The notes: generated by a model from the letters alone, not told the origin. DNA of 22,136 nt from an uncultured Clostridia bacterium (GCA_947629845.1 CANRFD010000013.1:1-22136); one strand, 5' to 3'; positions 14,476 to 22,136 are shown, counted from the first letter of the stretch. Translations and numbers: made by a program.

Positions 14476-15687
14476 ATGCAGACGTTTAAGTATCGTGCGG
14501 TCGCGCAGGACGGTTCCACCGTAAACGGCGTGATCGAGGCGTACGATGAGTTTGAAGCGATCGGCGAGATCCGCAAGACGTATGCGGTCGTCGAATCCAT
14601 CAAACCCGTCCGCAACGGGCGGAAGTTCAGCATCGACATCAACGAGCCCCTGTGGGTGAGCAACAAGACGCTGGCCATCACCGCAAACCAATTTTATATC
14701 ATGCTGCGGGCGGGGCTCTCCATGACGCGCACCATCGAGCTCATCGCGGAACAGAGCAGCGATAAGCTGATGCGCCGCATTCTGCGCGCGTGCGCGGAGG
14801 ACGTCGCGGCGGGATATTCGCTCGCCGACAGCCTCGAAAAGAACGGGAAAAAGGTGCCCGCGGTGTTCATCGAGACGGTGCGCGCGGGCGAGGAATCGGG
14901 CACGCTGGAACAGTCGTTCTGCAGCCTCGAAGCGTACTATTCCCATGCGAACAGGGTGCAGAGAAAGGTAAAATCCGCGCTGATGTACCCCATCATCGTG
15001 CTCGTGCTGGCGATCGTCGTGATCGCGGTCGTCATGGTGGTGCTCGTGCCCACGATGACGGAGACGCTGCTTTCGTTCGGGGCGGAACTGCCCGTCGTCA
15101 CGCGCATTCTCATCGCCATCTCCGGGTTTTTCCAAAATTGGTGGTATTTGCTGCTCATCGTCCTCGTCGCGGTCATCCTCGCGCTCTACTTCTACGGAAA
15201 GACGGAGAAGGGCAAGATGCTCTTTTCCAAGATGCGCCTGAAGATGCCCGTGCTCGGCAAGATCGCACGCTACAACGCGGCGGCGCAGACGGCCAACACC
15301 CTCGCGACGCTGCTCGCGGCGGGCATTCCCGTAACGCGGGCGCTCGGCATCGTCAGCCGCGTGGTCGACCTGCGCTGCGTGGGCAAGGAGCTCAACGAGG
15401 CCGTCGTGAAGCTCGAGAGCGGCATGAGCCTCGGGGAGGCGCTCGCAGGCTCGCAATATCTGCCCGCCATGCTCATCGAGATGATCACGGTGGGGGAATC
15501 TTCGGGCATGCTCGAGGATACCCTTCGCACGACGGGGCTGTTCTATTCGGAGGAGGCGACCGCCGCTTCCGACCGCGCGCTCGGGCTGCTGGAGCCCGCG
15601 ATCACCATCGTGCTCGGCGTCGTCGTCGGGTTCGTCGTCATCGCCATCTACCTGCCCGTATTCATGATGTCCTCGGGCGGCGTATAA
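14476..15687 (+). CDS. pilC: PilC, inner-membrane platform protein of the pilus machine
   Basis: The 403-residue product belongs to the GspF/PilC family. Two related cytoplasmic helical domains each carry the family motif: a first half with TANQFYIMLRAGLSMTRTIE and GEESGTLEQ, and a second half with ANTLATLLAAGIPVTRALG and GESSGMLED. Three membrane segments lie at about 170-192, 222-241 and 375-398. The protein couples ATPase rotation to movement of pilin subunits. AAGGAGG lies four bases before the ATG. The family's length and topology are fully kept, so the gene looks functional. Downstream, a 91-base spacer leads to the major pilin. Confidence 0.95.
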   Translation: MQTFKYRAVAQDGSTVNGVIEAYDEFEAIGEIRKTYAVVESIKPVRNGRKFSIDINEPLWVSNKTLAITANQFYIMLRAGLSMTRTIELIAEQSSDKLMRRILRACAEDVAAGYSLADSLEKNGKKVPAVFIETVRAGEESGTLEQSFCSLEAYYSHANRVQRKVKSALMYPIIVLVLAIVVIAVVMVVLVPTMTETLLSFGAELPVVTRILIAISGFFQNWWYLLLIVLVAVILALYFYGKTEKGKMLFSKMRLKMPVLGKIARYNAAAQTANTLATLLAAGIPVTRALGIVSRVVDLRCVGKELNEAVVKLESGMSLGEALAGSQYLPAMLIEMITVGESSGMLEDTLRTTGLFYSEEATAASDRALGLLEPAITIVLGVVVGFVVIAIYLPVFMMSSGGV

Positions 15688-15717
15688 ATCGCCCGCCGCA
15701 AACACTTGGGTTTTAAC

Positions 15718-15738
15718 CGTTGCTTCATCCCGGCAACG
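15718..15738 (+). other. Hairpin upstream of pilA
   Basis: CGTTGC (15718-15723) and GCAACG (15733-15738) pair around a nine-base loop in the 91-base spacer. The sequence that follows is A/T-rich (AAAATAAATATATTT) without a terminal T run, and no good promoter is seen: TTGCTT at 15720 and TAAATA at 15746 are 20 bases apart. It is more likely a processing or stability element that favours high pilA mRNA. Confidence 0.35.
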
Positions 15739-15778
15739 ATCAAAATAAATATATTTCATGACAGAAGGAGAAACAACA

Positions 15779-16210
15779 ATGCTGAAAAGAATGAAGAAAG
15801 GCTTTACGCTTGCCGAAATGTTGATCGTCGTTGCGATCATTGCCGTACTTACCGCGATCGCCGTTCCGGTATTCGTCACCGTGCTCGGCGACGCCAACAG
15901 CGCACGCGACAAGGCAAGCATCAACGCCGTCAAGACCGCAGGGATCGCCCGTATCATGAATTTGAGCAAGGCGCAGAATGAGGCGGAGTATAAGATCGTC
16001 TACCCGAATAATGACGGAAATATGGCGCCTCAGCTCATCATCGAGGGCACCATCGATGAGAACAACAACATCACGGAAGTAAAAATCGTATCGAATGATG
16101 CGAGGCCTTATAAAGACAAGATCAATACGATCACCCTGAACGAGGATGGCAAAACGCAGACGGCGACCGTGCTTCTCACCATGCTCGATGTAAAAAAGGC
16201 TACGAGCTGA
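15779..16210 (+). CDS. pilA: Major type IV pilin
   Basis: ATG 15779 is preferred to the in-frame ATG 15758 because AAGGAG (15765-15770) lies eight bases before it and the resulting leader has the normal length. The precursor has 143 residues. The leader MLKRMKKG is cut after Gly8, and the mature helix FTLAEMLIVVAIIAVLTAIA has Glu13 at +5. The globular part is small, with strands such as EYKIVYPNN, QLIIEGTI and TATVLLTMLD, and no cysteine pair, so no disulfide D-loop. Base composition is lower in GC, and richer in Asn and Lys, than in the neighbouring genes, as expected for a highly expressed or antigenically evolving surface protein. Placement between pilC and pilD, alone and with long spacers on both sides, marks it as the main structural pilin. 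Confidence 0.92.
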   Translation: MLKRMKKGFTLAEMLIVVAIIAVLTAIAVPVFVTVLGDANSARDKASINAVKTAGIARIMNLSKAQNEAEYKIVYPNNDGNMAPQLIIEGTIDENNNITEVKIVSNDARPYKDKINTITLNEDGKTQTATVLLTMLDVKKATS

Positions 16211-16436
16211 TCGGTTCTGTAACAGTCCGATTGAAATGAAGGGGTACCCGTGAGCCGAGGGGATGGATGCGGCGCACGGGGGACCGCGAAGGCACGGAGA
16301 GAGGCTTTGCGCCCCGTGCATTCCTCGCGCATGCGGGACAGGCCCGCGTGCGGGGGTGCGCACGGAGTGACTGCCTCGCCGCACGGCGTTTTTCCGCACG
16401 GAGCGTGCCTTCGGGGAACATCTCGCAGGAGTCAAC
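16210..16436 (+). promoter_or_regulatory. Highly structured pilA-pilD spacer (candidate attenuator or structured RNA)
   Basis: The 226 bases between the genes hold a chain of possible stem-loops. They are ATCGG/CCGAT around CTGTAACAG (16210-16231); GCACGGGG (16274-16281) with CCCCGTGC (16312-16319), extended inside by CGCGAAG/CTTTGCG (16285-16291, 16305-16311); CGCATGCGGG/CCCGCGTGCG (16328-16337, 16343-16352); CGCC/GGCG followed by TTTTT (16377-16393), which is terminator-like; and GCACG/CGTGC (16396-16408) just before the pilD ribosome binding site. The 8-mer GCACGGAG occurs three times (16292, 16360, 16396), so alternative pairings are possible. I see no convincing gene here and no known riboswitch core. 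It could reduce transcription from pilA into pilD or respond to a ligand; this is inference. Confidence 0.4.
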
Positions 16437-17225
16437 ATGACGATACAATTACCGCTTGCGGCACATATCTATCTTGCGGTTTTGCTCTTTTTGCTGGGCG
16501 CGTGCATGGGCAGCTTTCTGACCTGCGCCGCCGGGCGGTACGCCAAAAAGGAAAGCGTACTGAAGGGGCGGAGCCACTGTGACGCGTGCGGCTGTAAGCT
16601 CGGGCCGCTGGAGCTCATTCCCATCGTAAGCTATCTCTGTTTAAGGGGGAGGTGCCGCAGGTGCGGCGCGCCCATCCCGCCGCGCTGCCTCTTTGCCGAG
16701 GCGGTGACGGGGCTTGTGTACCTTGCGGTGTATGTGCGCTACGGGTTCGGGTTCGTGACGCTCGAGTATCTGCTGCTCTTTTCGGCGCTCATCGCCGTCG
16801 CGCTCATCGACGCGGACACCATGGAGATCCCGGACGGGCTTGTGCTCTTCTGCGCAGTCGTGTATGCGGCGTTTCTCTATCCGCACGGAGGCTATGAAGC
16901 GCGTGCGCGGGACGGGCTGCTCGGCGCCGCCGTGTACGGCGGGGGGATCTTGCTCCTCTCGCTGCTCATGGACAGGGCGCTGGGGCGGGAGACGCTCGGC
17001 GGGGGAGACGTGAAGCTGTTCGCCGTGCTCGGGCTGTATACGGGGCTCGCGCGCGGGCTGCTCATGATACTTCTCTCGTGCATCGGCGGGCTCATCTTTG
17101 CCTATACGGTGCGCGCAGGGCGGAAAAAGGAGTTCCCGTTCGGCCCCGCCATCGCTGCGGCCGCCATCGCCGTGCTCCTCGTGGGGCAGGAGATCGTGGA
17201 GCTGTATTTGTCTCTGATACTATAA
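16437..17225 (+). CDS. pilD: Prepilin peptidase (leader peptidase/N-methyltransferase)
   Basis: The 262-residue polytopic membrane protein belongs to the A24 aspartic peptidase family. The N-terminal domain has LLGACMGSFLTCAAGRYAKK and a zinc-type pair CDAC (48-51) and CRRC (73-76), typical of the bifunctional enzymes that also methylate the new N terminus. The catalytic aspartates are Asp125 (ALIDADTMEIPD) and Asp191 in the GGGDVK motif. It would cleave the G|F, G|E and G|L leaders of the pilins encoded at 537, 4044, 4369 and 15779. AGGAG (16427-16431) sets the start. The long structured spacer before it suggests that its level is kept below that of pilA. Confidence 0.95.
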   Translation: MTIQLPLAAHIYLAVLLFLLGACMGSFLTCAAGRYAKKESVLKGRSHCDACGCKLGPLELIPIVSYLCLRGRCRRCGAPIPPRCLFAEAVTGLVYLAVYVRYGFGFVTLEYLLLFSALIAVALIDADTMEIPDGLVLFCAVVYAAFLYPHGGYEARARDGLLGAAVYGGGILLLSLLMDRALGRETLGGGDVKLFAVLGLYTGLARGLLMILLSCIGGLIFAYTVRAGRKKEFPFGPAIAAAAIAVLLVGQEIVELYLSLIL

Positions 17226-17241
17226 AACAAGGAGAACGACC

Positions 17242-18219
17242 ATGAAAAGTTGCATCGGTTTCGATATCGGGAACCATGCGGTGCATATCGCTACGATGAC
17301 CGACGGCGCCATCGTGCAGGGCAAGACGGTGCGTCTCGACGCCGACCTCGTGAAGAACGGCGTCATTACCTCGTACGACGCGATGGCGGACTTCCTCGCG
17401 GAGCTCCGCCGCACGCTCAAGCCCAACACGCGCAACGCCGCGCTCGTTCTGCCCGCGTCGCTCTGCTATTGCCGCCGCTTTTACGTCACGGCGAACACGC
17501 GGGATCAGATGCTGTTCAATCTGCCCTACGGGTTCCGCGACTTCATCACCGACGACAAGAGCCACTACTTTTTCGACGGCGCCATTTTGGGAGCGACCAA
17601 GACGGGGGAGAACTTGCCGCCCGAGGTGGACGTGCTCGCCGCGGCCGCCCGCAAGGACGTCGTCGAGGAATACATCGCGATGTTCCGCCGCGCGGGGTTC
17701 TGGCTGCGGACGATCATTCCCGAGGAATTTGCCTACACCAATCTGACCCGCAAGTGGCGGGGGCCGGCGCATTACCACGGCATCCTCGACGTCGGGCACA
17801 ACGCGGTGAAGCTGTACTTCTTCCATGGATCGGTCTTTGAGAGCGTGCGCGTCATCGACTACGGCTGCGGCGCGCTCGACGCGCTGATCGCCGAAAAGTT
17901 CGGCGTAGAGCAATTTATGGCGGCGACCTATCGCGAAAACAACTACAACGGGGCAAACGAGCTGGAAGGGTGCCGTGCGATCTACGGCTCCATGGCGCTC
18001 GAAGTGCTCAAATCCATCAACTTTTACCGCTTTAACGGCGGCGGGGAGCTCGAACACCTGCATTGCTGCGGCGGCGGCACGCACAACGAAGCGCTCATGG
18101 AGACGCTGCGCGGCACGATCTCTGTTCCGCTCGTCGGGCTGAAGGAATTTTTCGGCGAGGCGGCGGCGGACATCGACTATCCGCTCATCGCGGCGGCGGC
18201 AGGCGTTACCTTGCAGTAA
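17242..18219 (+). CDS. pilM: PilM, actin-like cytoplasmic component of the pilus alignment complex
   Basis: The 325-residue product has an actin/FtsA-like ATPase fold. Phosphate 1 is GFDIGNHAVHIA (6-17), phosphate 2 is GILDVGHNAVKLYFF (about 180), and the adenosine loop is CCGGGTHNEALMETL (about 275). PilM binds the cytoplasmic tail of PilN and links the motor ring to the membrane complex. AAGGAG lies just before the ATG, 16 bases after pilD. The sequence is divergent from proteobacterial PilM, so the assignment rests on the fold motifs and on the pilM-pilN-pilO order. Confidence 0.88.
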   Translation: MKSCIGFDIGNHAVHIATMTDGAIVQGKTVRLDADLVKNGVITSYDAMADFLAELRRTLKPNTRNAALVLPASLCYCRRFYVTANTRDQMLFNLPYGFRDFITDDKSHYFFDGAILGATKTGENLPPEVDVLAAAARKDVVEEYIAMFRRAGFWLRTIIPEEFAYTNLTRKWRGPAHYHGILDVGHNAVKLYFFHGSVFESVRVIDYGCGALDALIAEKFGVEQFMAATYRENNYNGANELEGCRAIYGSMALEVLKSINFYRFNGGGELEHLHCCGGGTHNEALMETLRGTISVPLVGLKEFFGEAAADIDYPLIAAAAGVTLQ

Positions 18220-18228
18220 GGAGGCAAT

Positions 18229-18894
18229 ATGGAGCTTTTCAAGAATTTATTCCGTAAAAAAACGGCGGAACAGCCCGAACCCGAGGCGCAGGTCACCTTC
18301 TACGACGGCGGCAAGCGCGCGGAGGAGGGGGAGACCGTCGTCGCCGATCCCTCGTTCTTCGCGCACGAGACGGTCAACCTCTGCAAGCGCGAAAAGCGGT
18401 GGATGACGTACGAGAGGTTTTTTCTCATCATCGCGCTCGTCTTTCTGCTGATGGCGCTCATCGAATTTCTCGCCGTCTACCGCCCGTACAGCGCCCTCGA
18501 GGACAAGGAGGCGCAGCTCGCTGCCGATCAGGCGACGTTGAGCGAACTGTACGGCGGCATGCTCGACCGCAACGAGGTGCGGGAAAACTACCGCAAGTAT
18601 AACTACGAAAACTTCCCCGCCGAGATCGTCGACCGCGAAAAGGTGCTCGACCTGCTCGAAAGAACGGTGTTCATGCGGGGCAAGATCTCGGGCGTGACGC
18701 TCTCCGGCAATACGCTGGTGTTGAGCATCACGGGGGTGGAACGCTCGGAGATCGAGGCGATGCAGATCGAGATCCGCGAGAGCGACATCGTGGAGAGCGT
18801 CGTCATCTCGCGCACCGACCTCGACGAGACGGCGGCCGTGGGAATGACCATCGTATTCAAGGACGCAACGGCGGGAGGAGACGCAAATGGATAA
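18229..18894 (+). CDS. pilN: PilN-like membrane protein
   Basis: The 221-residue bitopic protein has a long, charged cytoplasmic N-terminal part (1-62), one membrane helix FFLIIALVFLLMALIEFLAVY (64-84), a coiled coil (YSALEDKEAQLAADQATLSE), and a small alpha/beta domain (KISGVTLSGNTLVLSITGVE) of ferredoxin-like type. This is the classical PilN/GspL plan. The N-terminal tail should contact PilM; the canonical short INLLP-type motif is not obvious, although ETVNLCKREKR at about 48-58 may replace it. It starts nine bases after pilM and overlaps the next gene by eight bases. Sequence identity to known PilN is probably low, so the call depends on topology and context. Confidence 0.78.
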   Translation: MELFKNLFRKKTAEQPEPEAQVTFYDGGKRAEEGETVVADPSFFAHETVNLCKREKRWMTYERFFLIIALVFLLMALIEFLAVYRPYSALEDKEAQLAADQATLSELYGGMLDRNEVRENYRKYNYENFPAEIVDREKVLDLLERTVFMRGKISGVTLSGNTLVLSITGVERSEIEAMQIEIRESDIVESVVISRTDLDETAAVGMTIVFKDATAGGDANG

Positions 18895-19474
18895 GAAGCA
18901 GAAGCGGAAATTCAGGCCGCGCGACATCGTGCTCGTGTGCGTTCTCATCGTCGTCGCCTTCATCGGGCTGTATTTCGGCGCGGTGTACTATCCCATCTCC
19001 AGCCGCTCGGCAACGCTGGAAACGCAGCTCGAGGACGCGCAGTTGCAGATCGAAGTCGCAAAGGGGCTCAAGGCCGATTACGACAGCATGAAGGCGGAGC
19101 TCGAGCGCATCGAGGAGAGCGGCGACGACACCGTGATGCCGCAGTACAACAACAACAAACAGCAGGAAGTGCTCGTTGCCTGCTTCACCCGCATCTTCGA
19201 GGGCATGCCCGTGGATATTTCGTACAGAATGCAGGGCACGCCCGCAGACGGCGTACGCACGCGCACCGTCTCCTTCTCCTTCACCGTGAACGAGGCGTAT
19301 ACGGCGGAGGGGCAGACGGTCTACGCCAAGACGCGTTCTCTTCTGCACGCGCTCATGACGACGGGCTATCGCTGCTCGATGAGCTCGCTTTCGCTCTCGC
19401 CCGCAGACGGCGTCCTGCCCGACGCGGCGAGTATACGGGTGGGGTGCGAGATCAACTTCTACGAGCTCGGGTAA
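18887..19474 (+). CDS. pilO: PilO-like membrane protein
   Basis: The 195-residue protein has a short basic cytoplasmic tail, a membrane helix (about 14-34, DIVLVCVLIVVAFIGLYFGA), a coiled coil (TLETQLEDAQLQIEVAKGLK) and a C-terminal ferredoxin-like domain. This matches PilO, the partner of PilN. The ATG lies within the last codons of pilN (8-base overlap), as expected for subunits of a heterodimer. No pilP or pilQ follows: the terminator at 19493 ends the operon. This fits a cell without an outer membrane. Confidence 0.8.
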   Translation: MDKKQKRKFRPRDIVLVCVLIVVAFIGLYFGAVYYPISSRSATLETQLEDAQLQIEVAKGLKADYDSMKAELERIEESGDDTVMPQYNNNKQQEVLVACFTRIFEGMPVDISYRMQGTPADGVRTRTVSFSFTVNEAYTAEGQTVYAKTRSLLHALMTTGYRCSMSSLSLSPADGVLPDAASIRVGCEINFYELG

Positions 19475-19492
19475 GCAAAACTTTTCCGTAAG

Positions 19493-19523
19493 AAAAAGGA
19501 TACCGCAGAGGGTATCCTTTTTT
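19493..19523. terminator. Bidirectional terminator between the convergent operons
   Basis: GGATACC (19498-19504) and GGTATCC (19511-19517) form a perfect stem with loop GCAGAG. It is flanked by AAAAA on the left and TTTTTT on the right, so it works in both directions. It ends the pilus operon from the left and the solute-binding protein operon from the right. Confidence 0.92.
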
Positions 19524-19551
19524 CGTGCCGTTTTGGCGCCGTAAAGGGCGG

Positions 19552-20814
19552 TCAGAAGTTGGCGACGCCTAACTCCCTTGCCTTGGCGATGCGCAGTTCG
19601 TCCATCCGCGCGACGCATTGGGCGACGGTCAGATTTTTGCGGAAGAGGGCGTTCAGGGCGTTTACGGCGTCCTCCGCGTTGTAGCCGACGATCTTGGTGT
19701 TGGCGGTGGAGGCGCGTTCGAGCTCGGCAATGGAGGCGCTTGCGTCCGTCACCATTTTGGACTGGATGTTGGTGTTCTGCCCCTTGAATACGCTGACGGT
19801 GGGGATATCCCTGAAGGCGTCGTTGTAATTTTCGGGCGTGGCGCAGTAGGCGAGGAAGTCCAGCGCACGCTCCTTTTTGTCGCTGTTCTTGTTCACCATC
19901 ATCATGTTGAGATTGCCGTCCTCGTATGTGCCGTACCTTGCCGTGCCCATGAAGATGGGCATGAGCGCAAAGTCGTCCACCGTGTATTTTTCGGGCTTGA
20001 AGTCGGTATAGAACCATGTATCCCAGATGAAGGTCATGGCGGCCTCGCCCGAGGCGAGCGCGTGGGAGATGTCGTCCCAGCCCGTATTTAAGTAGTTGTC
20101 GCCGAACCAGCCCTTGTTTGCCGCGTCCGCGAGCCATGTGACCATGTCCGTCACCGCGGGGATCTCCGCATAGGAGATCTCATTGTTGTTGATCTGCTTC
20201 AAGAGGGCGGAGTCGTCGGCGAAGATGGGGTCGAGCCCGAACTGCACCATCCACGAGCAGCCGTCGCCCGGCCAGAGGATGGGGGTGACGCCCGCGCGCT
20301 TGAGCCTCGCGCACAGACCCTCGAAGTCCTCCTGCGTCGTCGCCGCCTCCAACCCGAAGCTGTTGATGAGCTTCTTGTTGTAGTAGCAGCCCGAAACCGA
20401 GCTCTCCCAGAAGGGGAGCCCGAGCAGGTTGCCGTGCTCGTCGCTGCAATAGGCCTTGGCGCTGTCGGTGAGATCGTCCACCCACGGCTGGTCGTTGAGA
20501 TAGCAGAAGTTCTCCGCCGTGTTGTAGCGGCTCAAATCGGAGTTGTAGAAGTGCAGGAACACGTCGGGCAGTTCGCCGCGCGAGAGCATATCGAGCGCCT
20601 TGCTCTCGTATTCCTCGTCTACGACGGAGAGGATGTTGAGATTTTCGCCCGTCTTTTGCTTGTAGTGGTCGAAAATGGCAGTCATGTACGGCCGCTGCAG
20701 GTCGCTCTGCTTGCCCATGACGGTGAGCGCGTTTTCATCGAACCCCGTGCTGCACCCCGGGAGCAGGGGCAGGGAGAACAGCATCAGCGCGAGTGGAAGA
20801 TATCTTTTTTTCAC
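19552..20814 (-). CDS. Extracellular solute-binding lipoprotein (ABC sugar-type, family 1)
   Basis: The product has 420 residues and starts at GTG 20814-20812, preceded by AAGGAGAG and overlapping the stop of the kinase gene as GTGA. The signal peptide ends in a lipobox LLPGC, so Cys21 would be lipidated and the protein anchored outside the membrane. The body resembles family 1 solute-binding proteins for oligosaccharides: DVFLHFYNSDLSRY, GLPFWESSVSGCYYNKKLI, GEAAMTFIWDTWF and ALDFLAYCATPENY. No permease or ATPase gene is next to it; downstream lies the terminator. Coupling to a histidine kinase suggests that it works as a sensory ligand-binding subunit rather than, or in addition to, a transporter part. 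The substrate cannot be read from the sequence. Confidence 0.9.
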   Translation of the reverse strand: MKKRYLPLALMLFSLPLLPGCSTGFDENALTVMGKQSDLQRPYMTAIFDHYKQKTGENLNILSVVDEEYESKALDMLSRGELPDVFLHFYNSDLSRYNTAENFCYLNDQPWVDDLTDSAKAYCSDEHGNLLGLPFWESSVSGCYYNKKLINSFGLEAATTQEDFEGLCARLKRAGVTPILWPGDGCSWMVQFGLDPIFADDSALLKQINNNEISYAEIPAVTDMVTWLADAANKGWFGDNYLNTGWDDISHALASGEAAMTFIWDTWFYTDFKPEKYTVDDFALMPIFMGTARYGTYEDGNLNMMMVNKNSDKKERALDFLAYCATPENYNDAFRDIPTVSVFKGQNTNIQSKMVTDASASIAELERASTANTKIVGYNAEDAVNALNALFRKNLTVAQCVARMDELRIAKARELGVANF

Positions 20815-22136
20815 TTGGTCTCTCCTTCATTGTCGTGATGTTTTTCCAAAAGTTGCGAAACGGTCTTGCGCACGGCGTCCATGTCGATGGGCTTCGCGAG
20901 GTGGGCGTTCATGCCGGCGTCGAGGGCGCGCTTGACGTCCTCGGCGAAGGTGTTCGCCGTCATGGCGACGATGGGGATATCCTTGGCGTCGGGGTGCTCC
21001 GAGGCGCGGATGGCCTTGGTCGCCTCGTAGCCGTTCATGATGGGCATCTGCACGTCCATGAAGATCATGTCGTAGTGGCGGGGCGCCGATCTCTCGAACA
21101 TCTCCACGGCGATCTGGCCGTTGGAGGCGGTCTCGCAGCGGGCGCCCTCGATATCGAGCATCTCGGTAAGGATCTCGGAGTTCAGCTCGTTGTCCTCCGC
21201 CACGAGGAACATCTTGCCCGCCATTGCGCCCGCCGCGACTTGCTTTTCGGCGTCCTGTTCCGCGGCGCCCGCGAAGAGGGGCTTGATCGCCTGAATGAAG
21301 GTGGAGACGAAGAAGGGCTTGGGCATGAAGGTGTTGATGCCCGCCTGCCGCGCTTCCACCTCGATGTCGCTCCAGTCGTAGGAGGTGAGCACGAGGATGG
21401 GGACGTCCTTGCCGATCTTTTCGCGGATGGCACGCGCCGTCTCCACGCCGTCCATGCCCGGCATCTGCCAGTCGAGGACGATGACCTGAAAATCCGCGCC
21501 CTTCTCGTGCGCCGAAACGGCGGCCTCCACCGCCTTTGCGCCCTCCGTGGTGTAGGTGACGTCTACGCCCGTCTCGCGCATCATCTCGCGGATGCCGAGG
21601 CAGATGTCCTCCTCGTCGTCGGCGACGAGCATGCGGGTGACCTTTTCACGCAGCCATGTGCTGTCGAGCTGTTCTTCCGCGACGGCGAAGGAGAGCTCCA
21701 CGGTGAAGGTGCTGCCCTCGCCGCGCTCGCTTTCCACCTGTATGATGCCGCCCATGAGATCGACGAGGTTCTTGGTGATCGCCATGCCCAATCCCGTGCC
21801 CTGAATGGAGTTCACGATGGAATTTTTTTCGCGGCTGAAGGGCTGGAAGATGACCTCGCGGAACTCCTTGCTCATGCCGATGCCGTTGTCCTTCACGATG
21901 AAGCGCAGCTTGGTGTACTGGGCGGCGGAGGAGGGGAGCTGCTGGATGATGAACTCGACGCGCCCGCCCACCTGCGTGTATTTCACGGCGTTGGAGAGCA
22001 GGTTGATGAGAATTTGGTTGAGACGCAGCCTGTCGCCGAAGAGCATGTCGGGCGGCGTGCCCTGCGTGTGGATGGTGAACCGCTGGCTCTTGGCGCGCGC
22101 CTGCGGCATCATGATGATGCTGATCTCCTCGAGGAG
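20811..22136 (-). CDS. Hybrid sensor histidine kinase, C-terminal part (HATPase-REC-REC)
   Basis: The frame is open to the window edge and gives the last 441 residues. The ATPase domain is recognisable by NQILINLLSNAVKYT, VKDNGIGMS, a F-box IFQPFSREKNS and GTGLGMAITKN. REC1 follows, with its acceptor Asp in IVLDWQMPGMDG, and then REC2 with its acceptor Asp in IFMDVQMPIMNGYEAT. The His-containing domain and any sensor or TM segments lie outside the window. There is no HPt domain at the C terminus. The domain order matches the kinase at 8945-11641. Its stop overlaps the start of the solute-binding protein, so the two are co-translated. It may use the HPt protein at 8545 or another one elsewhere. 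Confidence 0.92.
   Translation of the reverse strand, partial: LLEEISIIMMPQARAKSQRFTIHTQGTPPDMLFGDRLRLNQILINLLSNAVKYTQVGGRVEFIIQQLPSSAAQYTKLRFIVKDNGIGMSKEFREVIFQPFSREKNSIVNSIQGTGLGMAITKNLVDLMGGIIQVESERGEGSTFTVELSFAVAEEQLDSTWLREKVTRMLVADDEEDICLGIREMMRETGVDVTYTTEGAKAVEAAVSAHEKGADFQVIVLDWQMPGMDGVETARAIREKIGKDVPILVLTSYDWSDIEVEARQAGINTFMPKPFFVSTFIQAIKPLFAGAAEQDAEKQVAAGAMAGKMFLVAEDNELNSEILTEMLDIEGARCETASNGQIAVEMFERSAPRHYDMIFMDVQMPIMNGYEATKAIRASEHPDAKDIPIVAMTANTFAEDVKRALDAGMNAHLAKPIDMDAVRKTVSQLLEKHHDNEGETK

Noticed and set aside
9299..14681. Two minus-strand frames of more than 1000 codons opposite the kinase and pilB/pilT genes
   Set aside because: They are antisense shadows caused by high GC at third positions. 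The plus-strand frames contain complete, well-known domains.
15688..15778. Separate promoter or c-di-GMP riboswitch in front of pilA
   Set aside because: The best -35/-10 pair has a 20-base spacer and poor boxes. The spacer is too short and does not show the conserved core of c-di-GMP-I or c-di-GMP-II riboswitches.
15758..15778. Upstream ATG at 15758 as the start of pilA
   Set aside because: It would add seven residues before the leader and put the strong AAGGAG inside the coding region. ATG 15779 has the correct spacing and gives a standard eight-residue leader.
16250..16582. Open frame of 110 codons in the pilA-pilD spacer
   Set aside because: It overlaps pilD in another frame, has an Arg/Gly/Ala-rich product of no recognisable kind and no good ribosome binding site. 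The DNA is better explained by RNA structure.

Overview
This is a GC-rich, gene-dense bacterial window. It carries an almost complete type IV pilus (T4P) locus on the plus strand, flanked by fragments of two other units. There are PilM, PilN and PilO homologues but no PilP or PilQ secretin. Sigma-A-type promoters, strong AAGGAG-type ribosome binding sites and the style of the signalling proteins all suggest a monoderm member of the Clostridia, probably an uncultured gut lineage. The genus cannot be fixed from this sequence.

Layout. Positions 1-303 hold the end of an ATP-grasp (RimK-like) gene, followed by an intrinsic terminator. A near-perfect promoter at 454-482 then drives a minor-pilin block (537-4884). 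The block contains a pilin-anchored GLUG-repeat protein split by one in-frame amber codon, a PilX/GspK-like protein without Glu at +5, and two short pilin-like proteins. A second strong promoter (4917-4945) precedes a structured leader and an apparently continuous unit running to 19474. That unit encodes a one-TM protein with an Ig-like domain, Glu-rich repeats and an uncharacterised C-terminal domain; a REC-HD-GYP-PAS-GGDEF protein; a free-standing HPt protein; a hybrid histidine kinase with two receiver domains; and then pilB, pilT, pilC, pilA, pilD, pilM, pilN and pilO. A bidirectional terminator (19493-19523) closes it. Convergent on the minus strand are a lipoprotein sugar-type solute-binding protein and, overlapping it, the C-terminal part of a second hybrid kinase of the same HATPase-REC-REC design.

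How the genes may work together (inference). The hybrid kinase would pass phosphate through the HPt protein to the REC domain of the bifunctional c-di-GMP enzyme. That enzyme has intact HD-GYP, GGDEF and I-site motifs. PilB starts with a nearly ideal tandem MshEN c-di-GMP-binding motif, so the operon appears to contain a whole path from external signal to phosphorelay, c-di-GMP and pilus extension motor. The solute-binding protein and second kinase could be another input. The most unusual points are this closed circuit, the amber-split GLUG pilin, an 11-bp motif shared by the two operon leaders, and the highly structured 226-bp pilA-pilD spacer. No tRNA, rRNA, CRISPR array or insertion sequence was seen, and no gene-free stretch exceeds 300 bases.
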